Source: DASVUC01 sp038237225 (GTDB lineage: Bacteria; Planctomycetota; Phycisphaerae; Tepidisphaerales; Tepidisphaeraceae). From it: a stretch of DNA of 64,000 nucleotides. Below, piece after piece: positions 41,898-49,141 of this stretch. Numbering within the stretch: the stretch's first letter is position 1; each line of letters begins with the position of its first letter. The notes under the pieces were generated by a model, which was not told where the DNA came from, did no database searches, and saw nothing but the letters and a program-made list of their open reading frames with translations. Made by a program: the position numbers and the translations under genes. Location: positions 62,001 to 126,000 of the forward strand of contig JBBRYX010000001.1 of NCBI GenBank assembly GCA_038237225.1, read 5' to 3'.

Positions 41898-42026
41898 CTA
41901 ATTGCGGTGTTCAAAGTCCTCGTATTTTGCACCTCGGCTGAGCATCCGCGCGAGCAAGATGAAGGGAGCAATGGCCACCCACATCACCCACTCTGCCGCG
42001 TTCTTCCGATGCCGCACGTCTGCCAT
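41898..42026 (-). CDS. 42-residue single-pass membrane protein
   Basis: The ATG at 42026 lies 4 bases after the stop of the two-TM gene and opens a 42-codon frame ending TAG at 41898. The peptide MADVRHRKNAAEWVMWVAIA continues PFILLARMLSRGAKYEDFEH. It has a basic N-terminus, one membrane helix (WVMWVAIAPFILLARML) and an acidic/polar end. It matches in size and layout the microprotein at 44850-44978 of the same operon. It is too small for standard calling but fills the gap between two genes exactly. Function unknown; possibly a membrane adaptor for the Snf7-like proteins. Confidence 0.65.
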   Translation of the reverse strand: MADVRHRKNAAEWVMWVAIAPFILLARMLSRGAKYEDFEHRN

Positions 42027-42030
42027 GGAA

Positions 42031-42324
42031 TTATTTCTTTCGACCGATCCGGCCTGGCCAGGGGACGACTAATGCGACCATTCCCGCGCCGAATGAGACC
42101 CACAGAATCCCGTTATCTCGCCAGAGGTCGTAACTGGGGACCCAGATATCGCACACGCCGGCGACGAAAAAAGCGATTCCGAAAGCAAAGATCAACTGGC
42201 GAAATGTTCCCGGCCAATCAAACGGCGCGATGTGGCTTCGGCGAGCGGCGTAGTCCAGCGGCAAGACTTCCCGCCGGCCCCCTGCCGCTGCCCGGTCCAG
42301 TTCTTCGACGAGCGGATCCGCCAT
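42031..42324 (-). CDS. Two-TM membrane protein of the ESCRT-like operon
   Basis: The 97-residue product has a soluble N-terminus (about 1-40) and two membrane helices (FRQLIFAFGIAFFVAGVCDI and GILWVSFGAGMVALVVPW) with a basic C-terminal end (GRIGRKK). The ATG follows the stop of the Snf7-like gene 2 with no gap (TAAATG), and its ribosome binding site AAGGAG lies inside that gene, so translation is coupled. There is no known domain. It may be the membrane partner of the coiled-coil proteins on either side. Confidence 0.8.
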   Translation of the reverse strand: MADPLVEELDRAAAGGRREVLPLDYAARRSHIAPFDWPGTFRQLIFAFGIAFFVAGVCDIWVPSYDLWRDNGILWVSFGAGMVALVVPWPGRIGRKK

Positions 42325-42939
42325 TTAGAGCTCCTTTTCCATCGGGGAGTTCTTCTGACGAATCGCTTTATCCGCCTGCTCGAAAGCATCTTCCTGCTTG
42401 ATGGCGCCGCGATCCATCTGGTTCCAAAGCGACATCAGTTCCTGGCCCGCCTGCGTGAGCCCGACCTGATCCATCGCGGCCTTATCGCTCTCTTCGCCGA
42501 GATCCAGAACCGCGTTGAGCCGTTCCTGGTAAATGTCCTGGCCGACATTGTCATCCTCGATCCACTGGCTGATTTTAGCGACATCTTTGTCGGTTAGATT
42601 CAGCCGACCGAGCGCCCGGCCCTTCTCGCTGTTTTCCTTGACCATCCGCAGGCGGCTGACGGTGAGCAACTCCTTGGAGCGCAGGTTCAGCTCTCGTGCG
42701 GCCATGAGCTGCTCCTGGGTTTTCAGTTCGAAATCCTGGGCTAGCGCCTTGCGCAGCTCGGGCGACTTCTGTGCTGCGCCCTGCTGGAAGATTTTCTGCT
42801 TTGAGCCGGCAAGCTGCTCAATTTTTTTGAAGAGTCGATCGCGCTGCTTGGTGAGCAGAATCTCCTCTCGCCGAAGCTCCTGGCGGGAAAGTTCGCTCAG
42901 CGTTTTGTTTCGGCCGAAGATTTTGTCGATGAGTGCCAT
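42325..42939 (-). CDS. ESCRT-III (Snf7/CHMP)-like protein 2
   Basis: The 204-residue helical protein begins MALIDKIFGRNKTLSELSRQ, much like the CHMP2/Vps2 start (FGRxKTxxEL). A long basic coiled coil follows (RREEILLTKQRDRLFKKIEQ, LRKALAQDFELKTQEQLMAA, LNLRSKELLTVSRLRMVKE). The second half is more acidic (LNLTDKDVAKISQWIEDDNV, ERLNAVLDLGEESDKA), and the C-terminal helical tail ends NSPMEKEL. The amphipathic first helix could insert into membranes. It is 6 bp downstream of hicB and directly upstream of the two-TM gene. Homology to ESCRT-III is weaker here than for protein 1 and is inferred from layout. Confidence 0.6.
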   Translation of the reverse strand: MALIDKIFGRNKTLSELSRQELRREEILLTKQRDRLFKKIEQLAGSKQKIFQQGAAQKSPELRKALAQDFELKTQEQLMAARELNLRSKELLTVSRLRMVKENSEKGRALGRLNLTDKDVAKISQWIEDDNVGQDIYQERLNAVLDLGEESDKAAMDQVGLTQAGQELMSLWNQMDRGAIKQEDAFEQADKAIRQKNSPMEKEL

Positions 42940-42945
42940 GGTTAG

Positions 42946-43164
42946 CTATGCGGCAATGTACTCGCTCGCACTGGTGGGACGAGGAATCTGCGCGCCGCGG
43001 GAAGCGAGATCTTCGAGATGCAGTTCAATCGCTTCACGAATCAGCTTCTTCACCGCCGGTCGCGTCTTCGCAACGGCAACACATCCCGGTAGATCTGGAA
43101 CGAAAGCGCCGTAACTTCGTCCCTCACGTTCATAGACGACCAGGTATTTCCGAAGCTTAGACAT
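42946..43164 (-). CDS. hicB: HicB-family antitoxin
   Basis: HicB neutralises the HicA mRNA interferase and represses the hic operon. The 72-residue product has the partial RNase H-like HicB fold (KYLVVYEREGRSYGAFVPDL, PGCVAVAKT, then a helix AVKKLIREAIELHLEDL). It is a short form without a long DNA-binding tail. It follows hicA by 2 bp, the usual toxin-first order. Position inside the ESCRT-like operon is unusual. The call is secure at family level. Confidence 0.9.
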   Translation of the reverse strand: MSKLRKYLVVYEREGRSYGAFVPDLPGCVAVAKTRPAVKKLIREAIELHLEDLASRGAQIPRPTSASEYIAA

Positions 43165-43166
43165 TG

Positions 43167-43355
43167 TTATTCCTTTAGGCCCGCCTGTTTTCGCACGCTA
43201 TTCAGGGTTCCCTTCGGCATATCCACACCGAGCTTTCCGCTGATTGTCACGGTATCTAGCTTAATCTGATGGTGGTGTTGACGGTGATCACCTCGTTGCC
43301 GAACTTGGAACCAGCCGTCCTTCTCGATCATCCGGATAATTTCGCGAACCTTCAA
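43167..43355 (-). CDS. hicA: HicA-family toxin
   Basis: HicA is a small double-stranded-RNA-binding-fold mRNA interferase that blocks translation. The 62-residue product contains REIIRMIEKDGWFQVRQRGD, the catalytic-His region GDHRQHHH, then TVTISGKLGVDMPKGTLNSV and KQAGLKE, all typical of the family. The GDHRQ His is present, so the toxin looks intact. The start is a TTG with a strong GGAGG at 7 bases. It lies 26 bp after the winged-helix/Snf7 gene and heads hicAB. Confidence 0.9.
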   Translation of the reverse strand: MKVREIIRMIEKDGWFQVRQRGDHRQHHHQIKLDTVTISGKLGVDMPKGTLNSVRKQAGLKE

Positions 43356-43381
43356 CTATGCCTCCAGCCGGAGTAGCAAGT

Positions 43382-44866
43382 CTATCCAGCCTCCGGCTCC
43401 GTGCGTTTTTTTTCTCTGTCACGTTCCGATAACGGCGGAAGCGGAGGGAGTTGCGTTTTTCCGGTTGCGGTCTGCGATGCGCCGGCGATTGAGCTTCCTG
43501 GCGCGGGCTCCTTGGCTGTCTGGGCGCCGCCGGTTTCCTGTTGCAGCTCATCATACAAGGCTTGCTCTTCATCGTTCATTCCCATCGTGCCGATGGCGCT
43601 GACGCTGGATGCGAGATCGCCGCTGGCTTCGAGGTCCGCGAGCATCTCTTCCGCCTTGGCGGCATCATCGGCCATCTCTTCGCTGTTGGGCAGCTTCGCC
43701 GTCGATCCCTGCTGCACCAGCTCGAGATTGTGAAGGTGGGTGCTGACGACGTTGATTTGCTGGTTTAGTACACCGAGCAATTGCTGCCGTCGCTCCATGT
43801 CTTTGCGAAGTTGCAGCAGTTGGCTGGTCACTCGGCGTTTGACGAGCTCGTTGGTGGACTTTTGGAACTGTTCGCGAAGCCCGCCGTCCTTGCCTTCGAG
43901 CGTGGAGATTTCCTCATAGGCGCGATCGCGCTGCTGCGATAGCGCGGTTCGGCGCTCCGAGAGGAACGCGATCTTTTTCTCGTTTTCGCCACGACCTCCG
44001 AAGAGCGCTCGAATCCGATCGATCATGGGCATGGACGGTCCTCCAGCGGTTTCTCCGGTGCCGGTTGAGCTTTCACGGAACAGCACGAGCCGTCCGTCCA
44101 GCTTCTTGGCCACCAGGCCCGCATGTTCTCTGGCGTATGATTTTAACGCCCCTTCCACCAGTTGCATCGGCAGTTCCGTCTGCTTTGCGAGACGATCCAC
44201 GGCAATGCCGCTGCCGGTAAGGTCCCCAGCTTGCGCAGCAATCGCATCCGTCACCCGCTGGCGCTTCTGCTGCTCCTGCTCAGGGTCGAAGAGACCGGCA
44301 ATATCGTTGAGTCCGAGTGATGCGCTCACGTTGAAACCTCCCGAATCGTTCGGTTCAACCAGAATCAAGTGGCTGCCGGGGGCACGGCTCATCTCGAGCA
44401 TGTCTGGTGCGAACCCTGAGCTGCTGAAAATGACAACCGTCTCGGGAACGGGCGAGTGCCCAGGACGCGCGGGAACGTTTACCAGGGCACCGTAATTCTG
44501 TATGTCCAGGGGCTTGGGGGCCTTATCTCGAAGAAGATCACTCGTTGGCGGGATACTGATCACGCGCAGCCGACCCACGGTGCTCTTGAGAACCCAGAGC
44601 CATTTGTGCAGGAGTTCAACGTCAATCGATTCTCCGATCGGCATCCGATCCTGAAGCTCGCGGTCGCGCTTTCCCATCTCGCTCATCATGCGCTTGAGAT
44701 CTCCGCCGCGATCCGCTTTGGTCACCTTCCGCAGCATCAGGGTGACGGGCTTTCGGCCGCGCATGGTCTCGAGGCGCAGACGATCGTCCTGAAGCAGCTT
44801 CTCCGCGTGGTCGAGAAACTCGCGCTCGCGCGCTCGGTGCCAGGATGGATCAGTTCCGTTTCTCAT
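43382..44866 (-). CDS. Winged-helix plus ESCRT-III-like protein (CHMP7-like layout)
   Basis: The 494-residue product has a helical N-terminal part (1-100) and an alpha/beta segment (about 120-185, PETVVIFSSSGF, SHLILVEPND). A winged-helix-like domain follows (about 205-265, IAVDRLAKQTELPMQLVEGA, then LVAKKLDGRLVLFRE). From residue 281 comes a Snf7-like coil: MIDRIRALFGGRGENEKK, LSQQRDRAYEEISTLEGKDG, LLQLRKDMERRQQLLGVLNQ, and an acidic Met-rich end (EEMADDAAKAEEMLADLEA). A Pro/Ser-rich tail (450-494) ends the protein. Winged helices before an ESCRT-III domain are the CHMP7 arrangement. The ATG at 44866 lies 17 bp inside the preceding microprotein gene. The domain assignments are by eye. Confidence 0.65.
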   Translation of the reverse strand: MRNGTDPSWHRAREREFLDHAEKLLQDDRLRLETMRGRKPVTLMLRKVTKADRGGDLKRMMSEMGKRDRELQDRMPIGESIDVELLHKWLWVLKSTVGRLRVISIPPTSDLLRDKAPKPLDIQNYGALVNVPARPGHSPVPETVVIFSSSGFAPDMLEMSRAPGSHLILVEPNDSGGFNVSASLGLNDIAGLFDPEQEQQKRQRVTDAIAAQAGDLTGSGIAVDRLAKQTELPMQLVEGALKSYAREHAGLVAKKLDGRLVLFRESSTGTGETAGGPSMPMIDRIRALFGGRGENEKKIAFLSERRTALSQQRDRAYEEISTLEGKDGGLREQFQKSTNELVKRRVTSQLLQLRKDMERRQQLLGVLNQQINVVSTHLHNLELVQQGSTAKLPNSEEMADDAAKAEEMLADLEASGDLASSVSAIGTMGMNDEEQALYDELQQETGGAQTAKEPAPGSSIAGASQTATGKTQLPPLPPLSERDREKKRTEPEAG

Positions 44867-44978
44867 GCTCCTCGATGGGCAGTTGCGTCTTCCCCCAAAG
44901 CTTGACGAACAGGAACAGCAGCACCCCGGCTGTCCATGCCCAACCCACAACCGAGAAGATCCCATGGATGCGACTCAT
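44850..44978 (-). CDS. 42-residue single-pass membrane protein
   Basis: The ATG at 44978 overlaps the stop of the preceding zinc-ribbon membrane protein (ATGA), and the stop lies 17 bp inside the winged-helix/Snf7 gene, so all three are coupled. The peptide MSRIHGIFSVVGWAWTAGVL continues LFLFVKLWGKTQLPIEEHEK; it has one membrane helix and a polar end. Size (42 residues) and topology match the microprotein at 41898-42026. No family was recognised. Confidence 0.7.
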   Translation of the reverse strand: MSRIHGIFSVVGWAWTAGVLLFLFVKLWGKTQLPIEEHEKRN

Positions 44979-45913
44979 GCGGAGTGCACCGCCGGGCCCG
45001 CGGGGGCGCCGCACCTCGGGCAAAACCCGGCGCCGGTGGGCACCGGCGCCTGACATAGAGGCTGTGAACATTTTGCCAGATGCACACGATAATCGGGCCC
45101 CTCGGTCCCGGTCCAACGTTCGGGATTCTCTCGCCGCTTCAGCAGCAGCACCCGCATGCGATCGGCCATCTCGCCACGCGTTTTGATTGCGGAACGAGTG
45201 GCGTATCTTCGCTGCATCAACCCGGCAAAGGTCAGCGGGGCTGCCCACAGTGCGCCGAACCACGCCATGAGCAGTGCGCCGGCGAACCATGCAACGTTCA
45301 TCCCGACGCCAACGTCGGGCTTCTTCACCGGCGCGATCCCGAGTCGAGCGCCAACGGAATTAAACTGCTCTACGCATCGACGGAAGTCCGCGATGTAGGT
45401 CGCTACCTGAAGGAAGTGCATGAGATACGCGATGCCCAGCCCCAGATTCCACCCGATAAAGACCGGCGAAACAGAGCGCCGATCTGGATTCCAAGGACGC
45501 GCCCAATACGTCAGTTCCAACAACCTGCGTGGTGAAACGGGCTGGGCGCTCAGGACGAGCATCCCCACAACCGCCAACACAATCACCAGGCCGACGAGAT
45601 GGAAGGCTTCGCGGAATCGCAAACGCCGGGTGAGATCCTGTAGCAGTTCTGTTTCTCGCGAATCATGATGCTTTCGGAGCCAGTCGGAGAGATGCACCAT
45701 CTGCTGCCGCTCGAAGGAGATGTAGTCGCGGAATCTTCGCGAGAGACCAAAGAATGGCAACACGCCGAATGTCGTTACGGCACCGGCAAAGGTGCGAAAC
45801 CAGCCGAGGGAGAAGCGGTCCTTGAACTCCCGCTGCAACGCGCGCAGGACCGACACCCCCAGAAGATCGTGCTCCTGACGCGAATCGGTTTGATCTGCAA
45901 CGGCTGCCGTCAT
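44975..45913 (-). CDS. Multi-TM protein with C-terminal zinc ribbon
   Basis: The 312-residue product has about four membrane helices (GWFRTFAGAVTTFGVLPFFG, LVGLVIVLAVVGMLVL, FIGWNLGLGIAYLMHFLQVA, VAWFAGALLMAWFGALW). A soluble end carries a zinc ribbon with CSQPLCQAPVPTGAGFCPRC. The ATG at 45913 overlaps the TGA of the upstream zinc-ribbon gene, and its own stop overlaps the downstream microprotein start. The ribbon is of the same kind as in the kinase and the 99-residue protein, suggesting mutual contacts. The function is unknown; a membrane platform is plausible. Confidence 0.75.
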   Translation of the reverse strand: MTAAVADQTDSRQEHDLLGVSVLRALQREFKDRFSLGWFRTFAGAVTTFGVLPFFGLSRRFRDYISFERQQMVHLSDWLRKHHDSRETELLQDLTRRLRFREAFHLVGLVIVLAVVGMLVLSAQPVSPRRLLELTYWARPWNPDRRSVSPVFIGWNLGLGIAYLMHFLQVATYIADFRRCVEQFNSVGARLGIAPVKKPDVGVGMNVAWFAGALLMAWFGALWAAPLTFAGLMQRRYATRSAIKTRGEMADRMRVLLLKRRENPERWTGTEGPDYRVHLAKCSQPLCQAPVPTGAGFCPRCGAPAGPAVHSA

Positions 45914-46212
45914 CACCACACCGCCGCCCTTCGCACCATGACGCGCTGCGGCGAAGGAAGTTCAGCTCCGCACCGGCGGCAAAAGCGTGCCGTGACCGGA
46001 TTCATCGCACAACATCCCGATCGCGCACATTTTACTGAATTACGGGGCGTCGATGTCAACTGCGCGCGCCCGCCGCCGCTGACGCCGATCAATCGAGCGA
46101 TGCCACCAAATACCAGCCGCGCAATCGAGTAGAGCACCCAGCCGGAAAACAGAGCCAGGGTGATCACGATCACGACAAAGAACAAGAAGATGACCAGAAA
46201 GCCGTTCAGCAC
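45913..46212 (-). CDS. Membrane protein with zinc ribbon
   Basis: The 99-residue product has an N-terminal membrane segment (LNGFLVIFLFFVVIVITLAL and a second hydrophobic stretch to about residue 40), and ends in a zinc ribbon with CARSGCCAMNPVTARFCRRC. The start is a GTG with AGAGG upstream. It is 48 bp downstream of the kinase gene and overlaps the next gene start by one base. Its ribbon resembles those of the neighbouring proteins. The function is unknown. Confidence 0.7.
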   Translation of the reverse strand: MLNGFLVIFLFFVVIVITLALFSGWVLYSIARLVFGGIARLIGVSGGGRAQLTSTPRNSVKCARSGCCAMNPVTARFCRRCGAELPSPQRVMVRRAAVW

Positions 46213-46260
46213 TTCGTTTATTTTCCTCTTACCAATGAATACGAGTCATAGCTACTTTTT

Positions 46261-47394
46261 CTACGCCGTCTTGAGCTGAGGCGTGAGCGTATCTCCGCAA
46301 AAGATGCAGTACTGGTCCGATGAGTCGGGATACGCGCCGCACTTCGCGCAGCGCTTCACCGTATTCACCAGCTGAATCCCGCAGTGCATGCAGAACTGAT
46401 CGAGGATGTCGACGGGCTTGCGGCATTGCGGGCAGATCACATGCTGCTGCCGATGTCCGGCGAGTGGATCGATGGTGTTCAGTGGCGTCCGCATGGGAAC
46501 GGATGGAACTACCGCTCCAGGTTCTCGAATAGCGCCGGTCGGAAGACCGGGGTTACCTCCGCCCAACGCGTGCGCCATTCTCGGGACCATCGGCGGCAGG
46601 GCTGCTAAGAATGCATCCGCCGACACAAAACGCTTTTCCAATCGCGCATAGGCACGCTTGAACAGATCATCCAGATACTTCGGCACCGATGAATTGACTT
46701 CGCTCGGCAGATCGGTTCCCGCGGGTCGCTCGCCGGTGAGCATCTCATAGAAGACCACGCCGCAGGCGTACAGGTCGGCCCGGCCGTCGACGTTCTCGCC
46801 GGTTCGCTGTTCCGGCGCCATGTAATCGAGCGTGCCGGCGATATCCCGGCCGCGAGGGCTGTTCATGGACGCGGACATCACCATTGATGCGGCCGCCGCT
46901 TGATGAGCGGCTTGGCCGAGACCGAAATCGGTGATTTTGACGACGCCTTCCGCGGCGTATCCCTCCGTCGCCACGCGTTCGTGAACCAGGATATTTTCGG
47001 GCTTCACATCGCGATGCACGAGGCCATGCTCATGAGCATGTTTCAGTCCAAGGAGCACCTGCCGGATGATGGCCACCGCATCGTTCGGTGTTAGCGAACG
47101 GCTCGCAATTGCGGATCGCAGATTCGCGCCGGGAATATACTCCATCGTCAGATAGCCCGGATCCGCATAGGGATCGAAGCCGAGCGCCCGGACGATATTC
47201 GGGTGAACAAGACCGTGAATGGCGACGCCTTCGCGCTGGAGATCGCGCAGGCATTGCGGGTCGATCGGGATCTTCACGGCAACGAGTTGATCCATCCACA
47301 CATGATGATGCGCGCGCCAGACCTCGCCGAACGTTCCGCCGCCCAGCTTGGTCTCGAGGATGTACTCGCCGACGCGTTGTCCAATCGTGGGCAT
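46261..47394 (-). CDS. Ser/Thr protein kinase with two C-terminal zinc ribbons
   Basis: The 377-residue product has a complete Hanks-type kinase domain (about 8-275): G-loop LGGGTFGEVWRA, Lys in VAVKIP, catalytic loop HGLVHRDVKPENIL, DFGLG, APEQ and DLYACGVVFYEMLTGERP. After a Pro-rich linker come two zinc ribbons: CPQCRKPVDILDQFCMHC and CAKCGAYPDSSDQYCIFC. There is no membrane segment, so it is cytoplasmic. It is the first gene of the ESCRT-like operon and may control polymer assembly by phosphorylation. That role is inference from position. Confidence 0.92.
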   Translation of the reverse strand: MPTIGQRVGEYILETKLGGGTFGEVWRAHHHVWMDQLVAVKIPIDPQCLRDLQREGVAIHGLVHPNIVRALGFDPYADPGYLTMEYIPGANLRSAIASRSLTPNDAVAIIRQVLLGLKHAHEHGLVHRDVKPENILVHERVATEGYAAEGVVKITDFGLGQAAHQAAAASMVMSASMNSPRGRDIAGTLDYMAPEQRTGENVDGRADLYACGVVFYEMLTGERPAGTDLPSEVNSSVPKYLDDLFKRAYARLEKRFVSADAFLAALPPMVPRMAHALGGGNPGLPTGAIREPGAVVPSVPMRTPLNTIDPLAGHRQQHVICPQCRKPVDILDQFCMHCGIQLVNTVKRCAKCGAYPDSSDQYCIFCGDTLTPQLKTA

Positions 47395-47525
47395 AACTTA
47401 ATCACCCGCTTCCACCGTAGGGTGGGCATTGCCCAACCCACGAAGAATCTACCCAATCACTTCAAACAACACACCGAACACCCTGCCGTACGCAAAGACC
47501 AATCGCGATAGTCGCTTCTTCCAAT

Positions 47526-47918
47526 TCATACCAGCCTTTCCGCAATCCAATCGCACACCAGCAGATTATACGCGGCGGCCACCAGCGCTCCGACGACGAA
47601 GAATGTCCAGGCGGTGGCGGTAGGCACTCGCCAATTGAACAACCACGCCAGCAGGACCATTTCGGGAATGGTATACGCCACGACGAGCACCGCTCCTGCC
47701 AGGTTACTTTCCTTACCCGCCACCCAACGGGTGACGAAGAAAGTGACCCAGGGCAGGAACACCACGATGCCGAACCACGCCAGCAGTTTGCCGGTGCTCG
47801 TCAGCAGCCAGTGGCGGGTTGCGGGGTCCATCTGCCACCAGGAGATGCCACCGGCGATGACCGCAAGAGCGACCACGCCCGCGGTGACTTTTCCGGTGAT
47901 CGAGTTCAGTAACTCCAT
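47526..47918 (-). CDS. Four-TM membrane protein
   Basis: The 130-residue product has four hydrophobic helices (GKVTAGVVALAVIAGGISWW, LLAWFGIVVFLPWVTFFV, AGAVLVVAYTIPEMVLLAWL, WTFFVVGALVAAAYNLLV). It lies 131 bp upstream of the kinase gene on the same strand, with a partial GTAGGGTGGGC palindrome between them, so it may or may not be cotranscribed. No family or catalytic motif was recognised. Confidence 0.7.
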   Translation of the reverse strand: MELLNSITGKVTAGVVALAVIAGGISWWQMDPATRHWLLTSTGKLLAWFGIVVFLPWVTFFVTRWVAGKESNLAGAVLVVAYTIPEMVLLAWLFNWRVPTATAWTFFVVGALVAAAYNLLVCDWIAERLV

Positions 47919-48039
47919 TTCCTGCCGAATCCTACCGTTTTTTGACGCGGTGGCCTTTATAAAAGTTCGAAATTACTCACTGCCCGGCGGCATCGCGTCT
48001 CGGGCCGGATTTCACCCATTTCCCACCTGCCTATACATT

Positions 48040-49053
48040 ATGCGTCGCATGCTCACCGTCTTCATCAAATTCTCGGACGGCCGCGTCTCGATGGACGCTT
48101 CGCCGCAGAGTCTCTCCGCGGCGCTGCGCGATCCGCAAGCCACCTTCTGGCTCGACATCGCGAAACCGGAAGATGAAGACTACGCGCTTCTCGACGACGT
48201 ATTCGGCTTCCATCCACTGGCGATCGAAGATTCGATCAACCGGGCGCAGCGCCCGAAGATCGAAAGCTACAACCACGTCGGTGACGCCTGCCAGCAGGGC
48301 TATTTCTATATGGTCATCCACGGCGTGCAGGAAGCCGCCGGGAAGCGCCTGCACACGCTCGAGCTCGACATGTTTGTCTCGGAGCGCTATCTGGTGACGA
48401 TCCATGATGAGTCGATGCCGCCGGTGGAAAAGATGCTGGCCCGCGCCAAGGGCGACCCGCATCTCGCGCTCGACCCCGGGATCGACATCCTCCTCTATCA
48501 CGTCCTGGATCATCTCGTCGATGCTTACCAGCCAATTCTGGAAGACCTTCAAGATGCACTGGATGATCTGGAGGAAGCCGCGGTCACGGATCCTGTGCCG
48601 GATCTGCTGTCGAAGATTGCGCTCAAGAAGCGCGAGCTGTTAAACCTTCGCCGGCTCATCGGCCCGCAGCGCGAAGTGCTCGCCCAGCTTACTCGTGGTG
48701 AAGTGCCGTTTATCCGCGAGTCCACCCGCATTTATCTCCGCGATGTTCACGACCATCTCTTGCGCGCTGTTGAAATGATCGAAGTGTACCGCGACCTTGT
48801 CAGCGGGGCCCGGGACATCTACATGTCGTCGATCAGCAACAATCTCAATCGCATCATGAAGACTTTGACGATCATCACGGTCATCGCGCTGCCCATGACG
48901 GTGATCACGAGCTTCTTCGGCATGAATTTTTCCAACGCGCCCGGCTGGACATGGATCACGACACACCCGGCCGGCTTCTGGATCGTGTGCCTGTCGATCT
49001 TCGGAATGGTGATCGCGCTCCTCTACCTCTTTCGGCGACTGCGCTGGCTGTAA
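48040..49053 (+). CDS. corA: CorA-type magnesium/metal transporter
   Basis: CorA channels pass Mg2+ or other divalent ions as pentamers. The ATG at 48040 gives 337 residues: a cytoplasmic alpha/beta domain (FWLDIAKPEDEDYALLDDVF, FVSERYLVTIHDES), a long helix with DLVSGARDIYMSSISNNLNR, and two terminal membrane helices. The helices are separated by the selectivity motif GMN in TSFFGMNFSNAPG, followed by WITTHPAGFWIVCLSIFG. The open frame runs far upstream, but that part is shadow. Length and motif are normal. Whether Mg2+, Co2+ or Zn2+ is the main ion cannot be told. Confidence 0.94.
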   Translation: MRRMLTVFIKFSDGRVSMDASPQSLSAALRDPQATFWLDIAKPEDEDYALLDDVFGFHPLAIEDSINRAQRPKIESYNHVGDACQQGYFYMVIHGVQEAAGKRLHTLELDMFVSERYLVTIHDESMPPVEKMLARAKGDPHLALDPGIDILLYHVLDHLVDAYQPILEDLQDALDDLEEAAVTDPVPDLLSKIALKKRELLNLRRLIGPQREVLAQLTRGEVPFIRESTRIYLRDVHDHLLRAVEMIEVYRDLVSGARDIYMSSISNNLNRIMKTLTIITVIALPMTVITSFFGMNFSNAPGWTWITTHPAGFWIVCLSIFGMVIALLYLFRRLRWL

Positions 49054-49141
49054 ATGCTGCAATGCTTTCAATAGAACCGCCGCCTTAGAGACCGATCAGG
49101 ATTTCCTTGCACGCCGCGTCCGCGCGACTCACAATGACGGC

